Positions 1 through 12,002 of a stretch of 64,000 nucleotides of DNA are shown in pieces. Both the position numbers and the translations under genes were made by a program. Origin of the DNA: Amanita rubescens. Its lineage: Eukaryota; Basidiomycota; Agaricomycetes; Agaricales; Amanitaceae. The notes beneath the pieces are model-generated. The model saw only the letters and a list, made by a program, of their open reading frames with translations, was not told where the DNA came from and did not search any database. The DNA is taken from NCBI GenBank assembly GCA_015039365.1, contig WION01000054.1, forward strand, positions 1 to 64,000, in the 5' to 3' direction. The first letter of the stretch is position 1. Each line of letters starts with the position of its first letter.

Positions 1-797
1 GACGAACGCAAGCAAGGCGTTTCCTGTGCCATCCTATCCCTGAACGCACATCACATGGCTCGTAACGTTTAATCGTTTAGGGATGCGCTCCAAAAAAGTC
101 CAGATCCCGGTTTTGGACCTACCCCAAGAAACTTTACAACTTTTTGGGGACCGTAGACGACTTGCGGTTCTTTGGTCCCGCACATGATGATCTATCCACG
201 ATCTCTGTACAATGTGTCCCCTGCGGGCCTTATTTATATGGAGCTTATTGACCCGCCCTTCCTCCCCCCAAAATTCCTTCTAGACGGACATTCACACCAC
301 CTCCGAAGAGCTGTCCGGGCTTCTAATTTACGTCACCTCTACCCCGCACAAGCACCGTTTCCCGTCCCTCCACACGATTTGCATGCATGATTCACAGATT
401 CTTAACGTCACCAAATGAACGATCCAACCCTTTGTTGTATGTCTCGTTTCCTTGTGACAGTCTTTACCGTACATTACCTTACCAACGCACCTTATTTCTC
501 ATGAAAAAGACAAGGGATTTTACGCAAACTCACACGACGATATTTTCATCCGTAACTTTTCTCATTCCTCCCCCTCATCCGTGCAATGTTTCTTGCCCAT
601 TTCAAGTCGTTGTCTTTTGGCAGAGAGGTTGTTAGCACCCCGTAGTAGTTGTGATGTTGCTTTGTTCCTAGCAAATGGAAGCATAGATATAATTGACCGA
701 GTGTCCGAAAGATGAGAGGGTATATATCAAGCTACAAGGTATCATACACAACAAAAATACAAGTGATCATCATCACCATTGTCATAGGTATAGCAGT
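1..797. other. Non-coding flank
   Basis: This is the 3' flank of the BAR-domain gene, which ends at 798. Only short, compositionally random open frames occur on either strand. I recognise no domain, tRNA or repeat. It probably holds the 3' UTR of the BAR gene and intergenic sequence. Confidence 0.5.
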
Positions 798-3764
798 TCA
801 TCGTCTCGCACCCAGCCCAGTCGCCATGTCGGCCTCGTAGCTTCTCCGCCCGGTAAGCTTCCCATCTTCTCGTACGGAAACTCCTGGGACTCGCAAATTA
901 GTCGCACTCGCATTCCTCTTCCCGTCCAATGAGAACAACGCTCCTCTCGATTGAGGAGGAGTATGACCAATACCAGCGCCAAGCGTGTACAAACCGCTGC
1001 CGCTGCCGCCTTCGCGGTGGCCCTTCTTGAAAGACGACGAGGAAGAGTCGAGGTTGAGCGCGTGCCCCATAACGACGGGCATACTCAATCGGCGCATCCA
1101 CCCCACTTTGGACTTTTCGCCCGTCCCAGATCTTTTACCTCCAACCCCGCCGCCCCTGTTACCACTCTCGCTGCCACCGCCGCTACTACTACTGGGCCGG
1201 AGTGTGATCGGCTGTTCGGGTGGCCTCAGAGCGTAGGGACTCGGAACGGGGTTGGGAGGCTCGCGGTACTTTTCGGTACACCGCTCACAGCCGCAGTAAG
1301 GGGGATGTTGTTGGGCTTTGCTTTGAGGTATAGACTGCGCAGTAGACCTGTGTAACATGTCCGCGGGGGGACCTGATGTACGGTAATTGACATCGGGTGA
1401 GGACCTCACGTATGTTAGCGGCGCGGGCTGAGGGGAAGGGTTCGTGCGCTGTACGTGCTGGGGAATGCTTGGAAGGGAGTGTGGTGAATGTAATAGATGG
1501 TGACCTTGCTGAAGGCTAGAAGAAGGCGAGGGTGTGAGAGGTGCTTGTTCTAGCTGAGATGAACTATGGGTTGAGTAATAGGAATGTTGGCTTGTGCTCA
1601 ACGGCGAGTCAGCAGTATCTGTCTGACTTGGAGGGAAAGGAACTTCAAGTTGCTGTCGCTGCCGACGCAAAGATATTTTGCGATCTCGAGGGCGCGGAAT
1701 GAGTTGTTGAGCCAATGCAGAGAGACCAGATGGACTCGGAGGCTGCTTGGCAATATCTCGGCGAGCTTTGAGAAGTTCCTCCTTTTCTCGTTCAATTTCT
1801 TGGGCTTTTAGCTCCAACTCGCGCTCTAGCTGAAGTAACTGACGCTCTTTTTCGAGCTCTCTGGTTTCGGGTTGATCGGGCTTATCATTTTCGAATAAAA
1901 CGGCATCTTGCTCGGGTGCACCTGTACCTTGAAAGTACGGAGATGTATCTATTTGAGCGACAGGAGCAACGTTGTGGTTCTGCCGATGAATTATGAGTGG
2001 TGGCCTTTTATGGTGTGAAGGGGACGGAGGCGGCTCAGGGGACTGGTAGCGCGTTGCGAGGTCAGCCACGCTGGTGGATAGTCGTGGTATATCTTTCGGT
2101 GGCGGAGAGACCGTGCCAGACTGTTGAACCGTGAATACGGAGACGTAATGTATAGATGGTAGACTTACACTATTTGTATACCGATGGCGCATTACAGCAA
2201 CGTAACTATTTGAACCACCACCGCTTGTGACACCAGATTCTGTTGCTTTTGTGCTGCTCTCAGATATAGCCATTTCAGGAGAGCGCTCTGGAGATTCCGA
2301 TCGCGCTACGCCTTCACCAACAATGCTTGCATCCGACGGAATATCTTGCGTAGGAAGAGTCCCGGTCGCAGAAAGTTCTTCAATGGCTTCGTCATTCTGA
2401 GGTGAAGATATTGGCATAGAAACACTGGGATTGAGTCCTGATGTTGTCGATTGGAAGCTGATGGAACGAGGCGGAGGTATTGGGAAGTGTGTCGGAGGCG
2501 GAGGAAACGCGGAAAGCGATCGTACAGAGCCTGTGTTGGGATCAACAAGCAGCCTCGGAGGCTGTAATGGCGACGAATCTGTGCTCTGGATTGGACCCTG
2601 TCCACTGGAAGTTGACGTAGAAGTATATGTTGAGCTGCCATGCCTTGTGTATGCGCTCGGTGGGTTAATGGTCTGCTGTGGTGAGCGCCCCAGGTTCCCG
2701 TCCGAGTCGACTAGAGGAGCATACGAGGATTGTGCACTGTTCATTTCTCGCTGATCCGTATGTGTCTCTCGTTCATTCAGATCTTGCTTCGGAGAGTTGG
2801 CCACTATACGTCGTCTGGCATTCAGTTCATCTTCCGTTTCAACAGTACCGACATTGGGCAATTCGCGAGGAAGCGGTCTCTCCCATCCGCCTTCACAAAG
2901 CGCGCGCCACTCTCCCAAAGGACCAATGGTCGGGGAGAATCGACGAAGACTTTCGCATACGCGGATCCATTCCGCATCAGCTATCCTGGCAAGGCAAGCA
3001 GCCACACTGTAAGTCGTTGAGATGTGCTGCTTCGTTATGCTTGTGCCATGATCGCTAGTGATGATGAATTGGCGATGTTTTGGCTAAAGGTGAGAAACAC
3101 CCACAATTTGTCCTTCGAGATCTCTGGCCCTAGGGTACTGATTAGATTCATGTAGCGAGCGTGCTCCTCGGCAGCATCTCGAGAGTTCTTCCTTGATTTC
3201 TTTTCGTACGCCTGACCTGACAGCACAATGGTGATCAATAGCAACACCTGACCGTAATGCGCCGCTACTTACTCGCTTGCTTAATTTTAGCATTAGCACC
3301 CAACAAACGCTCATCATGCGCCTTCTCCTCCCTCTGTAACGGGCCAGCTTAGAAGACGCTTTACTGAGAGATGTACACGCATACAGATAGCTTCTTGAAC
3401 CATTTCCTGACTTCCGCTCCAGTTCCGTCGCACTCTTTGTCTGCGATCTTGGCGAATTTAGTGCTGACGTCGGCCAGTGCCTCGAATAGGCTTGCGCTAG
3501 TGTTGAATGCATTAGCTACATGAGTAATGTCAGCTGAGTAAAAGAGTAAAAATGTCGCAGTGAAGCACCTGCAATATCTGTTGTGATCTTTAGACCGGCC
3601 AATTCTCTCATTGCTTTAACCAGCTTCTTCTCCAGTGTAGCCATGGCACTGGCAACTTGACTATAGTCATCCAACACATTCAACACTGATTCGATGGCTT
3701 TGCATGACTTGTGTATATCCGCGCGTTCAGCTAGGAGTGGAGGACCGGACGGTATGCCCGCCAT
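798..3764 (-). CDS. BAR-domain protein, Ivy1-like, with long disordered tail
   Basis: Five exons give a continuous frame of 902 residues: 3764-3569, 3515-3385, 3333-3273, 3216-3105 and 3006-798. Residues about 20-170 form a helical segment rich in charged heptads (AFNTSASLFEALADVSTKFA, then REEKAHDERLLGANAKIKQA) that resembles the membrane-curving BAR fold of fungal Ivy1-type phospholipid-binding proteins; this is family recognition by eye. The remaining ~700 residues are Pro/Ser-rich and disordered, with a coiled-coil stretch (ELEKERQLLQLERELELKAQ) and a CGCERC motif. The start is the first ATG in frame with the helical domain. A 48-bp segment (2121-2168) has clean GT-AG ends and could be an additional in-frame intron. 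The gene is divergent from the MFS transporter. A role at vacuolar or plasma membrane is inference from the family. Confidence 0.75.
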
Positions 3765-4182
3765 ACTGAATGATCAAGAAGTCGTCATTGGCTGACACCA
3801 TGATAGATGACTATGAGAAGGAACTATAAAAGGCAAGTTGATGTACAAGGTCCAATCAAGTCATACTTTGTGAATTCAATACCTCCGGCCCGTGAAAAAG
3901 ACCTAGCGTCATATGTTGTGGATCCAGTGGATATAAAGTGGGACGTTAAAATTCACTCCTCAGCAGACTGACTCACGTCGCTGTAAGCAACGGATAAAGG
4001 GCCTGAGGTAAAGCCTGAGGTAATGTCCGCTTATCTCATTGCACGTGCCACGTTCAAATTATCAGATAACAATTCCGGCTCCAAACTCCGCCCACTTTCT
4101 AATACCCACCAAAGCGCACACGGACATCTTGACCCGTATACACCTCTAGGACGGTCAGAAACTGGAGATAGAACTCGCTCCA
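3765..4182. promoter_or_regulatory. Divergent intergenic region, BAR gene / MFS gene
   Basis: About 420 bp separate the two divergent start codons. A TATAAAAG-type box lies near 3826-3833 on the plus strand, 350 bp before the MFS start, which would imply a long leader or a distant start site. A short tandem duplication (gcctgaggtaa twice) lies near 4001-4023. I see no recognisable factor-binding sites beyond this. Confidence 0.35.
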
Positions 4183-6366
4183 ATGCGTACACGAGAAGAG
4201 CAGCCTTTGCTCTCTCAAATCGCCGAACCAATCAATACCAATACGCAACATGTGCCAATACCACGATGGTCTCGACGTTGGAAGGCGTCCCCGCACTGGT
4301 ACATCTCATTATTCACGTTTATCTAAACTCAAAAAATCCAGGTTAATTCCTGTAATCCTTATTGCAAATATAGCCGTGAGTTTTGGTGGTGAACGTTCTA
4401 ACGTTCGGCTAAGCCTCGTGTTAGCGAGGGGTCACTACGGCTCCGAGGATACACGTATATCTTGCAATAGCTTGCAGCGCCTTGGAAGATACGTCAATGA
4501 CTCAACCCGTTCCAAACATGCATATGCTCCAAAGCTGTACAAGCCCTGAGGTTGCTGCAAGGGCCGCGAATATTCAGGCTGGTGCGTTAACTATTTCCTT
4601 CATCAATTATTTATAACTCTCACCCAGCTGTGGTCACGATGACGAGCATTCTAAGCACGGTGACAACAGGTTTCTGGAGTAGATTTGGCGAAACCTACGG
4701 CAGAAAGCCGCTGTTCATCGTATTTTTAATAGGAACTATCTTCATGTCGGTTGGCTCTCTTCGTATTGTTCCCTTCTCTGAAATCGTGGTCAGGGAATTT
4801 GTTTTCGTGTTCGTAAGGTGGCCAAATGCAATGGTCCGTCGTTATGCAGAGCAGCTTCTCTTAATAGGGCCAATAGTCGAAGGCCTTGTCGGATCCTATC
4901 CCACTTTCGGTGGGGCTATACACGCGTAAGGTTTCCTCTATCCGATACAATAAATAGGTGCTTAACGCTCCCATAGATACATCTCCGACTGTACACCACA
5001 CGGATCTCGGTAGATCTCTCTGATCTATATTGTAGCTCCGTTTACTTAGTAAACGACAGGTCAAAAACATTCTCGATGATTCAAGGAATAGTTTACATTG
5101 GCTTAGCTGCGGGCCCATGGGTATACTGTTACTTATTCTTGTTATTCTATTTTTCTCTAATATGAAACAGCTTACTGGCCTCATCCTCCCACAAACATCT
5201 ACCACAAACATTTTTTTCTATATCAGCATGTCTCTTCATGCCTTTACTGTGGCATACATGCTACTTCTTTGTCCCGAATCACGGGAAAGAGAAACCCCGA
5301 TTGAAGTATCACCCCATGTTAACAATGAACCTTCGAAAGCCTCGACACTGGACTCGGCAAGGAGCCTTACTCTCAAGTTCCTTACCGCCATAATCTCACC
5401 GATAGTAATGTTCGCACCTCGACCTCTACTAGGCTATCCAGAAAGGAAAAGCTATAGCCTGACTTTTGTCGGAGCGGCATTGTTCATGTGCCTCATTTCG
5501 AATGTAACCCAACATTTTTCTGATGTAGCGTGATCTAACCATTAATCAGGGAATATATACGACGAAATACCTCTTCGCGCAGCACCTTTATTCATGGACG
5601 ACCGCTGAGGTGAGATTCTCAATAATACTATGTAAATGCCATAACAAGTTTGATAGCTCGGAAATTATATGGCGCTTCTTTGGATCATAAAAGCAATAAA
5701 TCTACTAGTCATTTTACCCAGTAAGGAATTAGGCGATTCTCTCGTGTTTACGTTCTCACCTCTTTAGTTATAATATCATGGCTCAAGCCGAAACCCTCCA
5801 CTGCTACCACTCTTCAGCCTCGAGAATTAGCACAAGAGTTGCAATTTGACAGATATCTTGCTCAGGCTTCGCTCCTTTTGGATGGCACATCTGACTTATT
5901 GGTGGCTCTTACAAGCGCAAGATCCCAAGTAATATTTATCGCGCTATCTTGCATCTCATCCTTCACTTCCGGGGCTGGTCCTGCTTTGCACTCATTGGGA
6001 GCGGTGTGTCTTCACGCATGCGGGTACAGTTCTGAAATTGGTGTACTTTTTGGAGCAACGGCAGTGCTATCTGCCGTCGCGCACATTTTCGCTGTAGGTC
6101 TTTTGAATCAAAACCATTTTGTGTCTAGCTAATCCTCCTTTAAGCCCTACATCTTTTCCACTACCTATGCCACGACTGTGGCATATTTCCCACAGGCCAT
6201 TTTCCTTCTAACGACGTCACTGATTTATACAGCAATAATTCTGCTGGCCTTTGTGAGACCGTCTTTGAAAGACATTGAACTAGTCCATGCCACGCGGGCG
6301 GCGGAAGAAGAATCGTCGAGTAGACTACTTCCTCAGGAGGAAGAGATTGATGAAGAGACAGAATGA
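4183..6366 (+). CDS. MFS transporter (12-TM type)
   Basis: Twelve exons give 551 residues: 4183-4298, 4342-4375, 4425-4581, 4628-4745, 4794-4925, 4977-5009, 5061-5121, 5171-5503, 5550-5609, 5657-5720, 5768-6093 and 6145-6366; all phases agree. The protein begins with a short acidic N-tail, then HWLIPVILIANIA (TM1). The loop motif TGFWSRFGETYGRKPL is the major-facilitator signature A. Further recognisable stretches are HAYISDCTPHGSRSKTF and GIYTTKYLFAQHLYSWT, and the last TM pair begins at FSTTYATTVAYFPQA. The acidic C-tail is cytoplasmic. This subfamily is common in agaricomycetes and its substrate is generally unknown; I cannot assign one. The 48-bp intron 4746-4793 is a multiple of three and open, so retention would insert 16 residues. 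Confidence 0.88.
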
Positions 6367-6635
6367 CCCGAGACGTACCTTTCCAACTTCCCTCTTTCAT
6401 GTTCTCGCATGCTTCCGATGTAGCTGTAATGTACTTATATATCAATGGATAGGTTGATTAATTAAGTCTATACTTCTCGATTCACTATGAAATCTCGTAC
6501 CAGTACGAAACGTACGAAACTACTTAGGTACGGCCCAATACCCCGAAAGTCAGCTTCGGAGTGCGGATCACATTGTGGCTGTGCACTGTTTTGCAAAGTC
6601 TTGCAAACGAAACGTCCATTCATTATTCACTTACC

Positions 6636-7696
6636 ATGTCTAACCTCAAAGCCTACTTGGCCGAGAAGTACATGTCGGGCCCGAAGGCGGAGGCCATCTT
6701 GTCCAAAGTAGCGCCTCAGAAGAAGAAAAAGCGGAAGACTGCTGCTCCGGCTTCTTCCTCTGCCAGCGGAGGGGCCAGGATAGTCGACGAAGACGGTGGA
6801 TGGGTTGACCAGCCGCAGGACGAGACTGAAGATTTGGAAGAAGCGATTATTGAAAAGGACAGAGGGTTCAAGAAACGAAAAGTTGAACAGAAGATTTCGG
6901 AGGCCTCGGGCGGCTGGGCTATGATCCAAGAAAGCATAAAGCAGGAAGAGGAACAAGAATTAGAGGATGAGAAACCGTTGATCGTTGAAACGGCGGAGTC
7001 AGAAGCATTTGCTGGCGGTTTGGTCGCGGCAAAGGACCTGAAGAAGGTGTTGAATCGAGAACCGCAGAAGAAGGGAAAAGGAGAAGATATGACGGAAGAG
7101 GAGATTGCTCAGATGCAGGAGACAGTTTATCGTGATGCATCTGGGCGGAAGATTGATGCCAAGGCGGAGAGAGCAGAAGCTGCGCGATTGAAGCGGGAGC
7201 GCGAGGAGAGGGAAGCAAAGAAGATGGAGTGGGGCAAGGGACTGGTGCAGAAGGACGAGGAAGAGAAGAGGAGACAAGAAATCGAGAAGCAAAAGTCGAC
7301 TGCATTTGCGCGACGTGCAGATGACAAGGAGCTGAATGAAGAATTGAAGGCGAAGGAGCTCTGGAACGATCCTGCCGCTGCGTTCTTGTCGGTGAGCAAG
7401 CTTTAGAGTAAGTCCGCGGGTTGAATTGCTAATATGTTTCTGTAGAAGAAGAAAAGTAAAGGTCCCCGAAAACCGGAATATAATGGACCTCCTCCTCCTC
7501 CCAACAGGTTCGGAATCAAACCAGGCTATAGATGGGATGGTGTCGGTACGTGCTTCATGATTTCCGTCGCAAAGATTGTCAACTTATTTGACGCTTAGAC
7601 AGGAGTAACGGATTTGAAAAGAAACTTTTCCAGAGCATCAATAACAGGACTCGACAGACAACAGAGTACTACGCATGGAGTGTGGATGATATGTAG
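6636..7696 (+). CDS. BUD13: Pre-mRNA-splicing factor Bud13/Cwc26
   Basis: Three exons (6636-7391, 7446-7545, 7599-7696) encode 317 residues. The N-terminus ([20 protein letters not shown]) and the C-terminal signature ([20 protein letters not shown], then [12 protein letters not shown] and SVDDM at the very end) are diagnostic for Bud13, a subunit of the RES complex that promotes spliceosome activation and retention of unspliced RNA in the nucleus. The middle is a basic, Glu/Lys-rich helical region, usual for the family. The start at 6636 was chosen because an upstream extension of the frame lacks family similarity. Stop codons would follow directly if the first intron were retained. It lies about 270 bp downstream of the MFS gene on the same strand. 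Confidence 0.95.
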
Positions 7697-10117
7697 CTTT
7701 GTCCTTCGGAGCCGATTCGCGCCACTTTCGGGTTGGAGCTGTATTGTATTGTAAGCATTTCATTCTCGTATACCAATGCAACGTCGTTTTATCAGCGACA
7801 GTCGGCGGTTAATTTAAATGAATGTGATCCTGATAAAGTTTTATCTTATAGTTCGTCGCGCGATTAATGGGTGTCGATGGGTGACATACGCCAGGACTGA
7901 CGCCATTGACCACGTTGTCCAACCATTCGGGGAAAGGCTTGACCCAGTCGATGTGTTGCATTGTCCCACTGTTCCTTCTCTGATAGCAATAGACGTCTCA
8001 GGACTGCCGTGATCTAGGTTCTTTGTAGGGTCGCTACGCTCACGTCCTTGCACATAAAGCTACAAGGTCTGCCACGCATTTCCGGACGTACCTTTTTACC
8101 CATACCTTGAAGTCCGATCTATCTATCTCCTTTAGCCCCCACTTTGTGATTGACAACTACATGTCATAGGTGCCATACCCAATGGCCATACTTCACGGAG
8201 AAAGCGCTAGGTCTAGGGTTCAGTAATAAATTATCAAGCATCACCTTTGCTCAAGTTTCTTTTGCCGCCGTTCTATCGCTCATATACCACCGCCGGACTT
8301 TGCAACTACGGGCGCGTCCGTTACTTATTATTAGGAATGAGTTTGAAACTCGTCCCGATCAATGCAGACTCGCGAGAACGTCGCCATTGCCTGGTTCCTT
8401 TCGGGCCACGGGATCTACCGGAAACAGCTCAAGTCCTCTCTTACACCGACCGGCTAGGCCATCTGGCTCCACTTCAAAAGTACAGAATCGGGATTACAGC
8501 GGCCTCCTATATGTTACTGTGTGTCTACTTCTGACAAACCGGGCAAAGCCTATTTTGACGAGGGATTGGTGGGCTGGCGTATCGCCTAACCCTACAAGTC
8601 GCGTACGATACAAGTTACGGTCCAATCTTTTTTATCTTGCAATGTCTACTTATCTTCTGTGCAAATATCCATTTCGGAACTTGATGTTGCCCCTATATTG
8701 AGGTATTCGGCAAAGCTATAACAATCCATCACATCGTTGGAAGCGGCGCCGAAAAGAAGTAACACTCAAAAGGCAGCTAAGCAGAGTTGATCCAGCGCTC
8801 AGAATGAACGCTCGCACGACGGCCTATGATAACCAGAAGAAGATAAAGGTACTGATAAGTACATTCTTTCCCCAGAACGTCTAATTGAATCCAGATCAAA
8901 TGCACTCCCTGATATGCAACAAAGCAAGAAAATAGGGGCTGCACGAGAGCGAAGCACCTACGATGCTCTATCTATCAGCTGCGTTACGGCCATTACCATC
9001 AATAAAGCTCTAGCAGCCATAGGGAGCTTTCTTCTAAACGAATAATGCCGTTTTATTTTAATAGGTGTCCGTGGTCCGCAGTCGTTAACGCCTCTTTCAA
9101 TATTTCAATACTTGAATATAAGCCACGAGGCTTACCGGGCGGTTACGGCGCCATCTTTGATTAGTGCGTCTTGATCGTACTATTGAGATTGTGTACTCAG
9201 TCCTCGTTCACTCGGGAACGATTCAAAGCAGATGCTTTACTACAGCTATATTCCTACCAAATTCAGAAGCGACGCCACCTCTCGATGCCCAGAAATAGCC
9301 TCAAGGCATTCATTTACCGAGATATGAGCGTTTGGGACCTGAAGTTGGACTAGTTTGAGCTTGTTCGGCAGAGGAAGTCAAGCTTCAACCTAATAATTGA
9401 TGGTGTTCTCATCGGGTCTTGAAGTGCTATACGGCATGTACATACCTCAAGTAGGGAGGCGTCTTGACCACCGTTCTAATTCCTTTCGTTTGATTGGTTT
9501 AGGAAGCTCTTGTGGCCCGGCTAGCCATGCTTTCGGCAAGGATCATCACCATTTGAGGTATTGATCCAACTCCATACTTTTTTTTGATAAGCAACGGCAT
9601 GGGTATGTAAGTATCTTATTTATTATTATAGGCGGCAATTTCAAATTCGACGCGACAAGGCGGCAACGTAACTGGCGGGAAAAGGTAACATGAATGTCAA
9701 GAACTCGTGCACTTCTGAAGCGCCTCCACGTTTCCGCTTCTTAAAAACGTGCGCTGGCAAGTCTTGCGTTTAGTGAGTGACAGGCGAGGCACTTCTGATA
9801 GATCTTGGCCGCGTGTTGATGAATTAATAACACAAGCATCCGTTGACAGCCTTTAACGTTCATGTGAGCGGCTTAATCAGGCATCTGTTTATTATTTCTA
9901 TTATTCGCAGGGGCACTACAGCTACGTGACGTCAGTGCGGTGTCTGGATGCTATTAGAAACGAGTAGAACAGGTAATAGTAAACGTTCCATGATCAATAA
10001 AATAATCCGATATGTTATGAAAAAAATCGTGTCACGTTGCATAGCGTGTACAGAAAGGACGAGAGAATAAACCAGCGCAGCTGTTGTACCATCCCTGTAA
10101 TCAAGCATTTCATTTCC
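7697..10117. other. Long convergent gap without a supported gene
   Basis: This 2.4 kb lies between the 3' ends of Bud13 (+) and the Hsp20-domain gene (-). Several open frames of 60-180 codons occur (the longest, 8150-8701 +, 183 codons), but none shows a domain, biased composition or splice context that would support translation. A palindromic TGACGTCA near 9926 matches a CRE-type site but has no obvious gene to serve. It may hold decayed mobile DNA; I see no terminal repeats. Confidence 0.4.
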
Positions 10118-11332
10118 TCAAGCGCCATCAGATGGCTTAGGTTCCACCCGAATGCAGCGCATGTTTGGGTATCGAATTATCAATTTGTTCTTTATCATAA
10201 AGCTCTTTATTTCTTCGTACTAGGGAAAAGTCAGTATAGGGCAAAGGGGATGGGTCAAACGACGCTTACTTTCGTGCCTTCTCCCAATGGTAGTGTTCTC
10301 TGAATTATTTGTTCGACTCGTTCTCGGATGATACGACCATCGTCCTCCTCCCATTCGGTGATGTCGATTAGCATCCACGAGACGACGAGTCGTTTAGCGT
10401 TAAAACTGATGTGAACGTCTTGTTTCTTAACCTCGGGTGGAAGTTCAATGGTCGCATTCATGGATCGACCATCTCTCGACTCGCGGAACGAGACTCTACA
10501 AGTCAAGATACAGGTTAGCCGCATTTCAAAAAAGACCCAATGACATAGGTACGTACATCGACTTGCGCTTTTTCACCTGTCTCGACGACGTCTCTTGACC
10601 TGCTTGCATATGGTCTTGAGAGATAGGCATCGGAATGGACATGGTATCTATATTGTCCATCACCTGCGCAGCAGAAGGTTGATGGTGCGAATGCGGACGT
10701 GCACCCTGCGAATGTGGATTATGCCGTTCTAAAGTTGGATGCGACGGACGATCGGAGAGAGCAAGCTCTCCGGTAATTTCCTCTAGGGATTCCACCTTGG
10801 GTCGCTCCTTGGCCATCCTGCGTACTTTCTTTTCTCGGATCGCATCCCAGATATGATCGAGCGTGTTCTCGCCCGCAGCAGCCCCGCCGCCGGGGTGATC
10901 AGAGCTGTTATCGTCTTGTGAAGAGCTAGCCATATTCCCGTTCCCGTGCGTATTCGTCTGCTGTGCTGGATGGTTATGCGTATTCCCAGTATTGTGATTG
11001 TCGTTTCGATAACTGTAGTGGTAATTACTTTGATCAATGGTGATGGGGTGTCGCTGTCCACGAAAACTGTTATCCCCCGGATTTGATATACTGTTTGGCG
11101 GGTCGTCGAACTCCAAATCTTCCTCCTCCTCCGCTGGATAAGCGATACCGGTCACTGCGGGCGTAACAGGGGACGTGGCTGAACGTCGGCTTTGGCGGTT
11201 GGCTACCGCGTTCGTGTTTAAGTGAGTGTTGGGTTCTCGAAAGGGCTGCAACCGATCGTTGGCGTTTCTATTGCTGGTGCCGGCATTGTAAGCCTGCGTC
11301 GCGTGGTCTGGTCTCGCGCGTGTATAAGGCAT
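10118..11332 (-). CDS. Hsp20-domain (alpha-crystallin-like) protein with long N-tail
   Basis: Three exons (11332-10557, 10495-10270, 10219-10118) encode 367 residues in phase. Residues 1-255 are low-complexity and rich in His, Asn and Pro. The C-terminal ~110 residues form an Hsp20/ACD-like domain: MNATIELPPEVKKQDVHISF, then a beta-strand RLVVSWMLIDITE, the LPLGEGTK turn, and a last exon YEEIKSFMIKNKLIIRYPNM. The third exon was found by splicing on from LPLGEGTK to the acceptor at 10220; it completes the fold. The domain lacks the simple short architecture of canonical small heat-shock proteins, so a co-chaperone or adaptor role (p23/Hsp20-like) is equally possible. A second, canonical Hsp20 gene lies 6 kb away, on the far side of the helicase. 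Confidence 0.75.
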
Positions 11333-12002
11333 GACGTGTAAGGGAAGCGGACAAATAGGCTATACTGATCGATGGGGCAAAGGATGTCACCAACAAGCTT
11401 AAGGGTAAAGGCAAGGGTAAGGGGACTGGGTACGGAATAAGAAGCGAGGATAATAGTGAAATATACCAACGTACTTACCTCACTGAGAGCTGTGGGTGTT
11501 CCACAGGATTGTCAATCAGAAGACAGGACCGACCTGATTAAGAGAGTAGCCGAGCACGCTTTCGCGCGGAGGCTTGGACTCGGAGGATGGCTGATTGTAT
11601 TGCTGTGGAAGATCAATGGAATCCAGGGCATTATTTGGATTGGGCGTATCACACGGTGATCTGTCAGTTCGAGTCCCCTGTCTGCTCGACTTTGTCACTG
11701 CACGCCTCGTTGTATACACGAGGCGCTACATTTCATCTCGATTCCGATTGCCTTTTCTGGTCTGTTTTTTTCTCTCTTTCGATGGTGAGTCCCCTCCAAT
11801 TGCTTTCTTTTCGACGATGGGCTTCATCTGCCGTCTGTCGTTATTAAGCATGTTAGACTTCTCATCCGTTCACAAGAACGTTGAGGACACCTTCGACTTC
11901 TGAGATCTGATTTCAACCATGTTCATTTCCGAGCCGCTCCTAACGTTCTCATCCGACAGGGTCCCTTTGCACTATATTTCCTATCCATACACGAGACTAT
12001 GC
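11333..12002. other. Intergenic: upstream of Hsp20-domain gene, downstream of helicase
   Basis: These 670 bp hold the promoter of the Hsp20-domain gene and the 3' UTR of the helicase. The open frames present (for example 11587-11847 and 11595-11903, +) show no recognisable domain. I see no repeat or RNA gene. Confidence 0.45.

Noticed and set aside
951..1355. A 134-codon plus-strand frame inside the BAR gene
   Set aside because: Shadow of the low-complexity C-terminal part of the BAR protein on the other strand.
3361..3412. A 21-bp GT-AG intron in the BAR gene
   Set aside because: Too short for the spliceosome; the next acceptor gives a 51-bp intron with a branch point and restores the helical domain.
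7392..7445. A better-looking donor (GTAAGT at 7409) for the first Bud13 intron
   Set aside because: Using it would put an in-frame stop before the donor; the GTGAGC donor at 7392 keeps the conserved C-terminus.
8150..8701. A 183-codon open frame in the gap after Bud13
   Set aside because: No domain, amphipathic or compositional signal, and overlapping frames of similar quality; treated as chance.
11516..11719. A tRNA-like T-arm word (agttcgagtcccc) near 11668
   Set aside because: The stem does not pair and no D-arm, anticodon arm or acceptor stem can be folded around it.
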